From assembly GCF_902167145.1 (NCBI RefSeq), contig NC_050097.1, forward strand, positions 39,664,095-39,728,094: 64,000 nucleotides of DNA, read 5' to 3'. The DNA comes from Zea mays. Its lineage: Eukaryota > Streptophyta > Magnoliopsida > Poales > Poaceae. The stretch's first letter is position 1, and each line of letters opens with the position of its first letter. A model generated the notes under the pieces. It was not told where the DNA came from and searched no databases. It worked only from the letters and a program-made list of their open reading frames with translations. Both the position numbers and the translations under genes were made by a program. Positions 22,603 through 34,470 of this stretch are shown here, one piece after another.

Positions 22603-25600
22603 TGTAACACCCGGGTTTTAGGGGTCCAAAGCCCGGGCGTAAACATAATCACCAGGTGTGCTGGGACCAAGTCTCACACATATGATGAATCATGGCACAG
22701 GATCGAATGTCACATCTTTACTATATAACAGGAGTTCTATACAAAATAAATAGATAATTACATTATAAGGAGACAACGGTCCAGCAACGCAACGTTGACT
22801 GGGAGACGACGACCTAGATCTCTCACGAACTCATCGCAGCATCCTCCATGCGCCTCATCCTGCGGTACCTGTTCTTGACCTGTGGGGGGGGGGGGTGTGA
22901 GACAGCAAGAGTGAGCTCACATACGTTCATCGCTCAACAAGTTGTGGGGAATAATGTGAATGAACTCGCCAAAGGTGGGAGTTCATGTGAAGTGTAAGGC
23001 TTACCAAAGAGGATGGTTAGAGCTGAGCATTGCTTTTAAAGTTGGTCAAAATTTTATTAGCAATTACTAAGTATAAGTAAATACCAACCCAATTAAATAG
23101 TAGAACAAAAGTAACAACCTCACCTGCGATGCAATGCATATGACAAATTGAGTTTAAGTTCCATAATTTAATCATGTGAGGGTCCGAGCCGCTCTTGACC
23201 GTGAGCACGGCTAGTATACCAGTTTTACACTCTGCAGAGGTTGCGCATCTTTACCCACAAGTCGTGTTACCCATCTGCCAAGGGATCGCGACTTCCCATA
23301 CACCTCTACCGAGGAGGCGAGGCAGGGTAACACTACGAGGCCTTTACAAAGTTCCACTAGCTTCAGAAAACCCGCTACAGTTTATAGGAAGCTCCAATGC
23401 AGGAATCCCTTGCAGGACCGCCATCACAGCGAAATCCTCCCGAGGGCCTCCCCAGGAATCCCTTGCAGGACCGCCATCACAGCAAAATCCTCCCGAGGGC
23501 CTTCCCAGGAATCCCTTGCAGGACCGCCATCACAGCAAAATCCTCCCGAGGGCCTCCCTACACTGACCACTCCCCTACTGCCCTTGCCCCTTTCGGGTAA
23601 GGTAGTCCTCCACTAGCTTTCCTAATTAATCAGCCAAGGGCGTCCCATTAAACCCTTGTGGTAGCACTGTTTTCCCGGGTGGTCGCTCCATGTTCCAATT
23701 AACATAATGATCTTATCATGAACATTAATAATAAACAGATAATAAAAGTGTGATCATGAATAATGTATCTTCATACCCAAAACCACATAAAGCACTAGCA
23801 AGTACTACCCAATAAGTTCAGTGGTAACAAGGTATAAAGATAATCAAACTAGGGTAACCTATTGGGTCCCATCAAAATTAACCTATGCAGATCATTATGA
23901 TTAATCAGAACATGGCTGGGTAAAAAGAAGTGATCAAGGGCACAACTTGCCTGGCACTTGAGATTCCAGGTACCAACTTGCTTTTCAGATGACACGTGTC
24001 CTCGCTCTAGTCGTAGCAATACAAACAAACATTGTATAGGCAAAATTAACATTACACCAAGCATGTAAATAAAATACACAGTAATAATCTAGACATTAAA
24101 ATAAGATCACAGGAACTGGAATCATTAAATTTGGAGTTATATAGTTTAAGTTATGAATTTATGAAGCTTTTATGTACTTAATACAAGATTAAGTATTAGA
24201 TAAATTTAAATGAGTCTTTCATGCCAAAACAGAGGCACAAATGGTTAGACAATAATATTATAAAAATTTAGAAACTGGAATGGACCAATTTGGAGTTCAT
24301 ATGCATTTTCTATGAATTAAACAAGTTTCTAGATTTATTTATGCACTAAAAATTGATTTCTGATATTAATTTCTAATTTTCAATGCTCTCTGGATTGGGC
24401 CTCAATAACAGAGAATAGCAAGGGCTACGGTGCAAGAATTCCACAGACTCAGGGAGTTTCTGGCGTGGACGGCGGGTTGATATATATAAAAGACAGGGTC
24501 TCTTTTATAAAGTGTACCCCCGAAGGGGTATGCACGGTTTCTGGCCGCCCGATCGCGAATCGAGGGCCACGATTAGATCTAGGTATCATCAACCAGTACA
24601 CGATGACCGCCCTCGGATTGAGGATCTACGGCCCGGATCTACTCACCCAATCTTCCAATCTACACCGCACATCAACAAATGGATGCCCCGGATTTACTCA
24701 CGCGAAACGGTAAACCATCGCCTAATTCCGACCGTCCAATATGAGATCCACGACATAGGTGTCGTCATCCTCCATACGGAGCTGGGCGAGACCGACGGCG
24801 GTGAAGCGCCGATGTGCTCCCGCCGGCAACCCCCCAATCCTTCTTCTCTGTATAAATCTGAACGCGACGAGTGCTACACGACGTGGGAGGTACGACGGAC
24901 ACGATGGAGGGGCTCTCACCTTGGTTCACGGCGACAGCAGGTCTGGCCACGGGTAATGGCGGCGCGACGTCGCCGGCGCGAAGCGCGTGGCCCACACCGA
25001 GGCCCTCAGCTTAGAATGACAATCACTAGACGGTGTAGAGCATCGAGCAAACCCATTGGATCAATGTACTTACCGGCGTCGAGGTCCAAGCGGGCTGGCC
25101 ACGGTGAAGTGCCGACCGCGGCGGAGTGTTGACGACGGCGAGGAAATTCGCTTGCCCCAGCCACAGGTTCCGCCAGGTGAGGGCGCGCACATCAACCAAG
25201 CGACGCTGCGAAGCTACCCGACCAAAATCAAAGCCCCTGCAACGGCGCCCTGCCCGGCTCGCGATAGAAGACGGACCACCTCCGCGGTCGAGCCCCATGG
25301 CTGTTCAGGCGGGCCTTATAGGGGGCAAGGAAGTCCGAGCGGAGCAGCAGCGAGATCCCCGCGCGGATTTTACTCCCTGGTTTGTTGAGCTCCGCCAGCG
25401 ACGAACGAGGACAAAGACCCTGCGTTCACGGCCGCGCGAGATCCGCGGATTCCGTTGCCAGCCATGAGTTCGAGTCGCAGCCAAGAGGTAGGAGACGCCC
25501 GCAACAACCTCCCCGTACCCCGGATTCCGCGCGCGGTTCGTTGGAGTTCCGCAGAGCCGGCGCGCGTGGGGAGGAAGGTGAGAGCTGACACGTTGGCCCA

Positions 25601-25985
25601 CGCAACAGAGACTACACGGCGCTGGTGGAAAGACCTGGGTGGCTGGCGACTGGGACCCGCATGGAAGTCACCAGGCGCGCGCGCGATACAGGAGAAGGAG
25701 GAAGGAGCCGTGACCGCAGGAGTACATGGGCCAGAGCAATTCGGCCCAAAAGCTGAGAAGGAGTTTTCTGGTTTCTATTTTCTTTGTTGTTTTCTATTTT
25801 TCTTCCTACAATTTGAATTCAAATCTGATTTTAAACTTAAGTTCAAGTTTTAATTCACAAATGAGAAGTCCCAGCATGGGATTCACATATCTGTATTTGT
25901 CTAATAATTATTTTTATTATTATATTTATTCATAACCTTTGGAGATCTTTTCTCCCATATTCAAAAATGAAATTTGGGTGTTACA
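22603..25985 (-). repeat. 5' LTR of the non-autonomous element
   Basis: This is the near-identical partner of 17927-21306. It carries the same minisatellite at 23398-23564 and the same TATA-like sequences at about 24478-24510. The longer G-run (12) is at about 22884. Confidence 0.95.
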
Positions 25986-25990
25986 GGCAC

Positions 25991-26443
25991 GATGCTACAA
26001 CATCATCTTAGATTGTGTATCATAGATAAGGTTTTCACTTACAAGACCTTAGTATTAAGGAAATGATGTTATCTACTAACACCTCCATAGAGGGAATGTT
26101 GTTGTTATTGGTCTAATGACAACCTTGCATCGATGTACATCGAGCCTCTATCCCTAGATGACTAGGAAAAAAAGTCGAATCAATTTGTGGTCGTCATCTT
26201 CCGTGGCGCTACCGCATGTGTCCACCATGCTGTCACGTGGTCACCAATTGCCGGTCTAGCATGTGCCACTATCAACCGTAAGGTAGAGCCACAAAGGAGG
26301 AAGAAAAAGAAACACTAACATAGTGATGGAGTAGGAAGATTAGTTCCCCCTCTCGTATCATTTTTGTCTCACAACCCGCTCAGTGGTGGGAGTGAGGTCA
26401 GAGGAGGAAGACAAAGCTTAGAGATGGTGATGCTTCGTGAGTG
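25991..26443. other. unassigned sequence right of the LTR element
   Basis: This continues the host sequence interrupted at 17927. No coding region was recognised. Confidence 0.5.
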
Positions 26444-26446
26444 TTA

Positions 26447-26754
26447 GGGCATGTTTGGCATGGTTTTAGAGCAGAACTCTAAGGAGGAGCTGGTAAGAGC
26501 CTGCCAAACACCATGACTCTAGAGTTACAAAATTCATGGAGTTTTTAGGGCTGTAGTACATTTTTTAGACTACCTCTTATGCTGCTCCGAAAACTCTTAA
26601 AACAACCCAGATGTGGAGTCTGGAGTTATTTACCCGTCACTGCCACTGCCGCTGGTTATGAGAAAACAATTTAAACTCTAGAGTAGAGTTATTTCACCCA
26701 GAGTTTTGAAATGAAGTTGCTCTATAGTGGACCAGAGTCATGCCAAACACGCTC
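26447..26754. mobile_element. MITE, 308 bp, TTA target duplication
   Basis: Inverted ends GGGCATGTTTGGCATGG and, in reverse complement, GAGCGTGTTTGGCATGACTC are flanked by TTA on both sides (26444-26446, 26755-26757). It is a Tourist-like PIF/Harbinger MITE. A related but more decayed copy may be at 45843-46073. Confidence 0.75.
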
Positions 26755-26757
26755 TTA

Positions 26758-27287
26758 GTGTCCTAAAAAATGAAAACAGAAACTTTAAAATTGAAGAAGG
26801 ATATTTGCACCACATGTATAGGCATAAAAAAATCATGGTCAGTGCAAAAGAATTTCATATTACAGTTCGGTAGGAAAACAAAACACCTTTAGGCACATAA
26901 TTGCTTAAATTCGTTATGGAATTGCCCATGCTAAAATTGGCGTATTGTTTAAATTCGTTATGAAATTGCTCGTGACAAAATTTTCATATAACGAGTAGAA
27001 TTTTCAGACTGGCCCAGTGATCCGATCGGCTAGAAGATGATGTTATCTTGTCACACACCAAATGGCGCCCTTTCACTGTCACTCCAAAGTGAGGTTGTTC
27101 GTTTACTCTGGAACTGTTCAAAGTGAGCTTGTTCGTTTACTCTGGAACTGTTCCGGCTAGAATGATAATTTTATTAGTACTGATATTGATTGTCTAGAAT
27201 AGTTTATGGTCTCAATCCGACCTAACTGGGCAGGGCCTAAGCCACTGAGTCCGAGGGTGGACCTACACATGGGTTCATGTCCCCTGC
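26758..27287. other. no gene; short local duplication
   Basis: There is nothing coding. A block around TTGTTCGTTTACTCTGGAAC occurs twice in tandem (about 27087-27147). Confidence 0.55.
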
Positions 27288-29133
27288 TAGGGATGAAAAC
27301 GGGACGAATACAGCCGGATAGAGGGCTATCCCGTATCCTACCCTAATGCATTTTTTTCGGATACGGGACCGGATACGGATAGTTAAGATTCGGGACGGAT
27401 ACAGGACGGGACCGGGTAATAATCCGGGCGGGTAAGAAACGGATAACGGATACTACGCGGGTAGGTACCGGATAGTTGTCGGATAGTTCGTACCGATGAC
27501 ATTAATTGCCCAACCATCCAACAAACATATAAATTAAGCAATACATAAGCATGTATATGATAGATCAAATGTAGGAAAAGAAACCTATAAAATTAACATC
27601 ATGCAGTTCAAATTTACTAATATTAAAAAAATTCGGCAGCATATCCCCTATTTAGGCATAATCCACAAATCCACAAATATATAACAGATAGTAGATAGTT
27701 GACATTAATTAACATGTTCAAGTGAAGAAGTGCAAATAAGAAAATATAGTTGCAACAACCAAACAACCAGCAAGCCTCCGCTCCACAATATTACAACAAT
27801 AAGTAACAAGTTCAACATCATCCATGGTAACTTGAACTTTAACTTCTCAAGTTCCAATTGCAGCATCATCCTCCAAGTCAACGTCATTCATAGCTTCACT
27901 TAAGGTTTTAATTTCAATCTCCAAATATGAAATTAATAGAAAACATATTATTAGTAATGAATGATGATGTGAATCATAAAGCTATAAATATAACAATACC
28001 TTTCTTCGAAGCAATCTTCCAATCTTTACAACAAACCAATGCCTCAATAATTTCTGGTTTGAGTCTTGAACGGAATGCATCAACAATGCGTCCACCCGAA
28101 CTAAATGCAGACTCTGAAGCAACAGTAGACACTTGCATAGACAACACATCACGAGCAAGGGTAGAAAGAATAGGAAAATTTGTGACTTGCCCTTTCCACC
28201 ATGATAGGATATCAAACGTTGCTTCATTGTCATTGACCTTCACTAGGTCCTCGCTCATGTACAAATCTAACTCTGACACCTTCTTGTCATTGCTTGTTGT
28301 TGCATACAACTCATCAATATCAACCTCATCCTCCTCCTCATCCACCAAACAAGTATTTTTATGTGGAACAAACTCACTCTCTCTTGAACTAGAACCTTTT
28401 GTAGTTGATTTTGCATTGATGACTGCTGAATAATATGCAAATAATTCATTGATAACATTCATGAATACCAATTTCTCTAACTCGACTTTATCACTGCCAT
28501 ACATCTTAGACATATATAGCTCAATCATCCTATGTTTGTATCTAGGATCAAGAAATGCTCCCACTGCCAAAGCTAAATTGTTCATTTCCCAATATTTATC
28601 AAACTTGTGTCTCATAGAAAATGCCATTGTGCAAATTACCAGATCACTACTATCACACCATCTTGCAATAGCCATCTTAATCTCAGAAAACTTCCGAAAG
28701 AAATGATTTGCAGTAGGATATGAAGTGCCAGAAAAAAAGCAATGTGACATCATAGAATTTTTTCAAACACTTGCTAATATTTGTTGCATTCAACCAATCA
28801 GTGCTTGAAGGATTGATGTGACCATATTTGTCCTTATCTTTTTTAGCCAGACGATCAAAAACATTCTTATAGTAAATGACATCTCTAATCATGATATATG
28901 TAGAGTTCCATCTAGTGGCAACATCCAAGGAAAGAGCCTTTTTAGGGTCTAGACCACATTCTTTAGCACATTTCTCAAATGCCTCCAACTGCAAAGGTGA
29001 CCTTTTGATAATTGTTACAAATTGTCTAATGTTTCCAATGACATTTCCAAGGCATGATAATCCATCTCTAGCAACTAGATTCAATATATGATTTGCACAT
29101 CTAACATGAAAGAATTTTCCATCACATACAAGC

Positions 29134-29777
29134 TGTTGGGGACTTGTTCTCAAGTGCTAAGAGTTAAGAACAAGGCAACATAGAAAATGTTAATTGTTGA
29201 CGTCCTTCGTCCTCCGAAGCATTATTTCCCTTAGGATATAATAACTTGTGGACGAAGGTTATGAAAGACATACCTTCATAAATTCATCAAACAATGACGA
29301 AGGATAAAATATAAAGAATGTAAGAGAAAACATGAACAATCATTTATTATTACTGAACATAAACAAAAATATCATTGAATTATAAGTGTACCTTCAATCG
29401 AAAGGAAATGATAGTACAAGCGTGACGTAGAAAGCAAATGCCAAGTCAGCGTGAACGGTACGGGGGTACTGTTCACCTATTTATAGGCACGGGACGCAAC
29501 CCATACAAAATTACATTCATGCCCTTTACATTTGATAATAATTCTATGGTAATGTATCAAGGTCTGAATAGCCTTTTCATCTTTAAGTCGGTTTCATTTT
29601 CTGCAACCACGCCGAAGCTTTCCTGCTCAACACCTTCAGCTCTGTAGCAAGCTTCGTATTATTCCAGTCTACTGCAATGCCGACTTTAGTCCGAGGGTAC
29701 CTGTTCACACATTGCACTACAGAAATACTGTTAAATCCTTGTTTTTGAGGACCTTCGGACTCCGAAGGTCCCCAACA
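29134..29777 (-). repeat. 3' LTR of gag-only gypsy element
   Basis: In plus reading it begins TGTTGGGGACTTGTTCTC and ends GGTCCCCAACA. The purine tract GCGAGGGGCTAC (minus strand, 29778-29789) adjoins it. Confidence 0.92.
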
Positions 29778-30047
29778 GTAGCCCCTCGCAATATTAATTT
29801 GTTTGAAATAATAAATTTAGATTGCGATATGGATGAAGGCTTTTACGCCGAAGGTCCGAAAAAACACCTTCCCTTTGCTAGAATAGCAACATTCAATGAC
29901 AAGTGGGGTCTTTCAATTTTCAACGCACCGAGCGTATATGTACGGCCATACCGCAAACTCATTTTGCACGTTTTCTGGCCAACCACTCCCGCTCACTCAA
30001 TTTTTAGCTCTTGTGCACTGTGTTTTGCTAAGCTTTTAGCTTTGAAG

Positions 30048-31243
30048 CTTCGGATTCCCAACTTTAGAAGACGGACTTTCGGTGTTGTCAAAGAACGATC
30101 TGGCTGACAGCCTAGCTTACAACAGTTTAAAGGTGCGAGAAATGGAATTCTCGTGTTTTTTGTTGAGTTCAAAAAATTTTTCGTTTGTTTAAAACTATTG
30201 ACACAGACATATTCCTGTTTGCAGGGCCTGATACTCAGCAATGCCCTCAGGGCACAGAAAGATGCTGAGGACGAAGGATGTACTATAGCCCTGAGCAACC
30301 TTCGTTCCGAAGTGATTGAACTGAGGAACGAAGGTCTCGAAAAAGACAAAATATTATACTCATTGATAGATAAAATAAAGGAGAACGAAGCTGCTTTTAA
30401 AAGTCAAGCTGAAGCTCAGAAACGCGAAATTGAAGACCTTCGGAAACAACTGGCCAGAGCCAAAGAAGAACGTATACTTCAAGAAACAAAGCGTGAACTC
30501 AGCGATCAATGGGCAGATCACCTAGAAGTGACTGTTGAAGAGCTTCGTTCATCCAAAAATAGATGCTACAACAAATCTATAGATTGTGTTAAAAAATTAA
30601 AGGCTAGCTTCGCCAAGGTCGACGCATTCTCAAGTGAGGAAAACTTTTCGAGAGGCAATCCCGAAGGTGTCATTGAATGGATTGACCACGAAGCTGAAGC
30701 CTTCGAAGAAATTTTAAATAGCCGAGGAGATATATGTGCCTTCTCTGGCGTCAGAGGGATTGCCACTATCTTAGAGAAGAAGGGCTGTGAACATGTAAAA
30801 ATTCTAGCACAGTCCGAAGCTGCCTTGTCCTTTGAAGATACAAGAGATCCTACGGCCGAAGCTAGCATAATTGGTGGAAAGTTTTTTACCGATATCTGGG
30901 ATAATGGTGGTCGAGAAATGGCCGGAGAAATTATTCGAAGAAGTGAGAAGGGCATTCACGATGCTAGAGCAGTAGCTGAGGCTGCTGACAAGAGCACAGA
31001 AGCCGAAGATCAACTAGGTACTAAATAATGGTTTTTATCGTGTTGTAATCTTTAGGCTTTAAGATCTGCTTGCGATTTGTAATAGCAATGTAGCCGTGTC
31101 CTGCTTCAGATCCGACTAAAGCGCCTTCGGACCCCCAGCCGAAGGGGGACGACGAAATTAAAAAGATGGCCGAAGATATTATGGACAAAGTCGTGAATCG
31201 GCTCCTGAATGAAGCTGCAGAAGTCGTTTTGAGAGAGGATTAA
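30048..31243 (+). CDS. spliced antisense gene inside gypsy element; coiled-coil protein of unknown function
   Basis: Opposite to gag, three exons join in frame: about 30048-30132, 30225-31017 and 31110-31243 (donor GTGCGA, acceptor TTTGCAG; donor GTACTA, acceptor CTTCAG; the second joint makes an Asp codon). The central exon is a long charged helix (NLRSEVIELRNEGLEKDK, then KREIEDLRKQLARAKEERIL). A compact part with SRGDICAFSGVRGIATILEK follows. The last exon ends IMDKVVNRLLNEAAEVVLRE, Asp, stop. The first exon start and any upstream exons are not certain, so the N-terminus is missing or lies in sequence I could not read. Grande-type elements are known to carry an antisense gene; the function is unknown. 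Open frames plus consistent splice sites argue that it was maintained. Confidence 0.6.
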
Positions 31244-31718
31244 GCATTTTTGTAAAAAACTTCTGAAATGTAATATAATGTAACATTTTGTAACCCTGAA
31301 TGTAATATATCTATTTTTGTTATTCAATTCTTTACGATGCATGAAACTTTACATACATACCGTTTTTGAGTCTTTGGCGAAAAAACACCTTCCCTTCTTT
31401 TCATGCTTCGTGAAGAAGAATTACCATTTATCACAACAATATCCGAAGTATCATGGAAAAGTGCTGAAGCTTCGTAGAAACAATCTTCAAGGCTATACTT
31501 CAGAAATCAATATTGTTTCTCCTTATGACTTGGCATGATTTGCCCCTTTTTCAAAGCGTTTTTCCGAAGATTAATGTCATATCTCTTTCTTATGCCACAT
31601 GCATTATGATGTATGATGCTTATGTTATGCAAGGATGATGTGATGATGTTATGCTATGTAAGGTGATATTCCGAAGATACACGCATATTTGCGCGATAAA
31701 ACACAATCTTTTTGTGAA

Positions 31719-31975
31719 TCAGCATTGTCTTTTCGCTATAAGCCTCCCTTAGGAGCTTCTTCGCCTTTTACTTCAGCGGAATCAGCGTTGACTTTTCGCT
31801 GTAAGCTCTGCATTCCCTTAGGAACGTCTTTGGAGCTTCTTCGCCTTTTACTTAGGCGGTATAAGCTCTGCATTCCCTTAGGAACGTCTTTGGAGCTTCT
31901 TCGCCTTTTACTTAGGCGGTATCAGCGTTGACTTTTCGCTGTATGCTCTGCATTCCTTTTGGAACGACTTTGGAG
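31719..31975. repeat. 60-bp tandem repeats within the gypsy element
   Basis: Bases 31802-31860 and 31862-31920 are identical over 59 bases, starting TAAGCTCTGCATTCCCTTAG. Partial copies flank them, with AGCGTTGACTTTTCGCTGTA interspersed. The array lies between the antisense gene and gag. Confidence 0.92.
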
Positions 31976-32234
31976 CAGAAAACTTACACTGCGCTTGCTT
32001 CGGAACGACTTTTTGTGACTTCGTCAAACTTACTCTGCGTTCCGCAGAACGACTTTTTGTTGTTTCGAAGAATTTTCGACAGTCCGAAGGTCCTTTTTAT
32101 TATCACAAGCCTATGGAGAAAACATATTTTTCTTGTAGGAATCAACGAAACTAATTACATGAAACCTAAACAATGTCCTTTATTACAGAAAATAAAACTG
32201 AATGAAAAAGATTGCTATTAAGGTAGGATATTTG

Positions 32235-33791
32235 TCAATAGATGTGCTTTGATTCTGGCACTGTGCTATTGACCGTGCGAGCTTCGGACTGTTCTCTGAA
32301 GTCCCTTTGGTGCGGAGCATATTGGCTCCCTTCTGGCTGCTGGCCTTGTTGCAACGGAGGTGGAGGCGGAGGCTGTTGCCAGGAAGCTTGAGGCTGACTC
32401 GCCGAAGCAGCAGAGACTGCAGGATGGTTGCCCACATATTCTGGGATGTAGGGCGAATGATACGAAGCTGTATGCATGACCTGCTTCGGCTGGGCTTGTT
32501 GTGCTGCTGCTTCAGCTATTTCCTTTTGCTTCTGTATAGTAACATGGCACATCCTGGTAGTATGGCCTTTGTTCTCACCGCAGAATAAGCAAAAGATTCT
32601 TCTCGGTTGATCGCCAAATCTTCCTCCGAAGCCCCTGGCGCCTCTGCCTCTTGGAGCTGGTGGCCGGAAGGAGCTTTGCTGTTGTCCAGAAGCCTGTGAG
32701 GAGTATTGTGGCTTTTGCTGTTGGCTTCCTCTGTCATCATTTTGTGTAGAATTGTGAATTGATCGCACATGCCTCGGGTAAAACCTCCCTCCGAAGCCCC
32801 TGGTCATTTCAGAAAACCTGAAAGCCTCCTCCCTTCTTTGGCGAAAATCATTGTCGGCCCGAATGTATTCATCCATTTTCTGGAGAAGCTTCTCCAAAGT
32901 TTGAGGAGGCTTCCTGGCGAAGTACTGAGCTGACGGACCTGGCCGAAGCCCCTTGATCATGGCCTCGATGACAATTTCATTGGGCACCGCTGGTGCCTGT
33001 GCCCTCAGACGCAAGAACCTTCGGACATATGCCTGAAGGTATTCTTCGTGGTCCTGAGTGCACTGGAACAGAGCCTGAGCAGTGACCGGCTTCGTCTGAA
33101 ATCCTTGAAAGCTGGTTAACAACAAATCCTTCAGCTTCTGCCATGAAGTGATCGTGCCTGGTCGAAGGGAGGAATACCAGGTTTGAGCAACACTTCTGAC
33201 AGCCATAACGAAAGATTTGGCCATGACTGAAGCATTGCCACCATACGAAGAAACTGTTGCTTCGTAGCTCATCAAAAACTGCTTCGGGTCTGAATGGCCA
33301 TCGAATACAGGGAGCTGAGGCGGCTTGTAGGACGGGGGCCAAGGTGTAGCCTGCAGCTCAGCGGACAGAGGAGAAGCATCATCAAAAACAAAATTCCCAT
33401 GATGGAAATTGTCATACCAATCATCTTCGTTGGGAAAACCCTCCTGATGAAGATCTTGATGCTGAGGCCTTCGATGTTGCTCGTCCTGAGCAAGATGACG
33501 AACTTCTTCAGAGGCTTCGTCTATCTGCCTCTGCAGTTCAGCTACCCTGGCCATCTTTTCTTTCTTGCGTTGAACCTGTTGCTGAAGGATTTCCAGATTT
33601 TGAATCTCCTGATCTAGATCATCCTCCGGAGGTGTTGGACTGGTAGCCTTCCTCTTCTGGCTTCGTGCCTCTCTAAGAGAAAGGACGTCTTGATTAGGGT
33701 CCAGCGGCTGCAGCGTGCCAGCCCCTGGTGCTGAAGCTTTCTTCGGCGGCATGACGAAGGTAATGCTTGTCGAAGATGTTGAAAAGCTCAA
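32235..33791 (-). CDS. Ty3/gypsy gag protein, intact
   Basis: The 518-codon frame is uninterrupted. The likely start is MPPKKASAPG (ATG at 33752), because the 13 residues before it look like untranslated leader. The N-terminal third has a heptad-like helix (QEIQNLEILQQQVQRKKEKM). The retrotransposon gag core follows (PQLPVFDGHSDPKQFLMSYE, then AQTWYSSLRPGTITSWQKLK, then EEYLQAYVRRFLRLRAQ). An Arg/Gly-rich segment precedes a zinc knuckle CLFCGENKGHTTRMC, which has five residues between the second Cys and the His instead of the usual four. The C-terminus is rich in Gln and Pro. No protease follows, so gag alone is encoded; polymerase would have to come from another element. Confidence 0.9.
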   Translation of the reverse strand: MSFSTSSTSITFVMPPKKASAPGAGTLQPLDPNQDVLSLREARSQKRKATSPTPPEDDLDQEIQNLEILQQQVQRKKEKMARVAELQRQIDEASEEVRHLAQDEQHRRPQHQDLHQEGFPNEDDWYDNFHHGNFVFDDASPLSAELQATPWPPSYKPPQLPVFDGHSDPKQFLMSYEATVSSYGGNASVMAKSFVMAVRSVAQTWYSSLRPGTITSWQKLKDLLLTSFQGFQTKPVTAQALFQCTQDHEEYLQAYVRRFLRLRAQAPAVPNEIVIEAMIKGLRPGPSAQYFARKPPQTLEKLLQKMDEYIRADNDFRQRREEAFRFSEMTRGFGGRFYPRHVRSIHNSTQNDDRGSQQQKPQYSSQASGQQQSSFRPPAPRGRGARGFGGRFGDQPRRIFCLFCGENKGHTTRMCHVTIQKQKEIAEAAAQQAQPKQVMHTASYHSPYIPEYVGNHPAVSAASASQPQASWQQPPPPPPLQQGQQPEGSQYAPHQRDFREQSEARTVNSTVPESKHIY

Positions 33792-33810
33792 GAAATGGAA
33801 GTGAGTTCAC

Positions 33811-33826
33811 CGGAGGTGGGCGCCAA
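33811..33826 (-). other. gypsy primer binding site
   Basis: The minus strand reads TTGGCGCCCACCTCCG directly after the 5' LTR. TGGCGCC-type sites are usual in maize gypsy elements. Confidence 0.8.
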
Positions 33827-34470
33827 TGTTGGGGACTTGTTCTCAAGTGCTAAGAGTTAAGAACAAGGCAACATAGAAAATGTTAATTGTTGACGTCCTT
33901 CGTCCTCCGAAGCATTATTTCCCTTAGGATATAATAACTTGTGGACGAAGGTTATGAAAGACATACCTTCATAAATTCATCAAACAATGACGAAGGATAA
34001 AATATAAAGAATGTAAGAGAAAACATGAACAATCATTTATTATTACTGAACATAAACAAAAATATCATTGAATTATAAGTGTACCTTCAATCGAAAGGAA
34101 ATGATAGTACAAGCGAGACGTAGAAAGCAAATGCCAAGTCAGCGTGAACGGTACGGGAGTACTGTTCACCTATTTATAGGCACGGGACGCAACCCATATA
34201 AAATTACATTCATGCCCTTTACATTTGATAATAATTCTATGGTAATGTATCAAGGTCTGAATAGCCTTTTCATCTTTAAGTCGGTTTCATTTTCTGCAAC
34301 CACGCCGAAGCTTTCCTGCTCAACACCTTCGGCTCTGTAGCAAGCTTCGTATTATTCCAGTCTACTGCAATGCCGACTTTAGTCCGAGGGTACCTGTTCA
34401 CACATTGCACTACAGAAATACTGTTAAATCCTTGTTTTTGAGGACCTTCGGACTCCGAAGGTCCCCAACA
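33827..34470 (-). repeat. 5' LTR of gag-only gypsy element
   Basis: It has the same length (644 bp) as the partner at 29134-29777 and four substitutions from it. It ends next to the second CAAGC copy. Confidence 0.92.

Larger units (their letters stand above)
17922..25990 (-). mobile_element. young non-autonomous LTR retrotransposon with 3.38 kb LTRs and perfect 5-bp target duplication
   Basis: Two nearly identical LTRs (17927-21306, 3,380 bp; 22603-25985, 3,383 bp) flank only 1,296 bp. Both sides carry GGCAC (17922-17926 and 25986-25990), a perfect target duplication. A tRNA-Met primer binding site (minus strand, next to the right LTR) and a purine tract next to the left LTR set the orientation as minus. 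By eye the LTRs differ by two substitutions (19110/23789 and 20972/25651) and a G-run of 9 versus 12. No gag or pol is present, so it must have moved with proteins supplied by another element. The TGTAACACCC ends resemble Del/Tekay-type gypsy elements; this is a guess. Confidence 0.95.
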
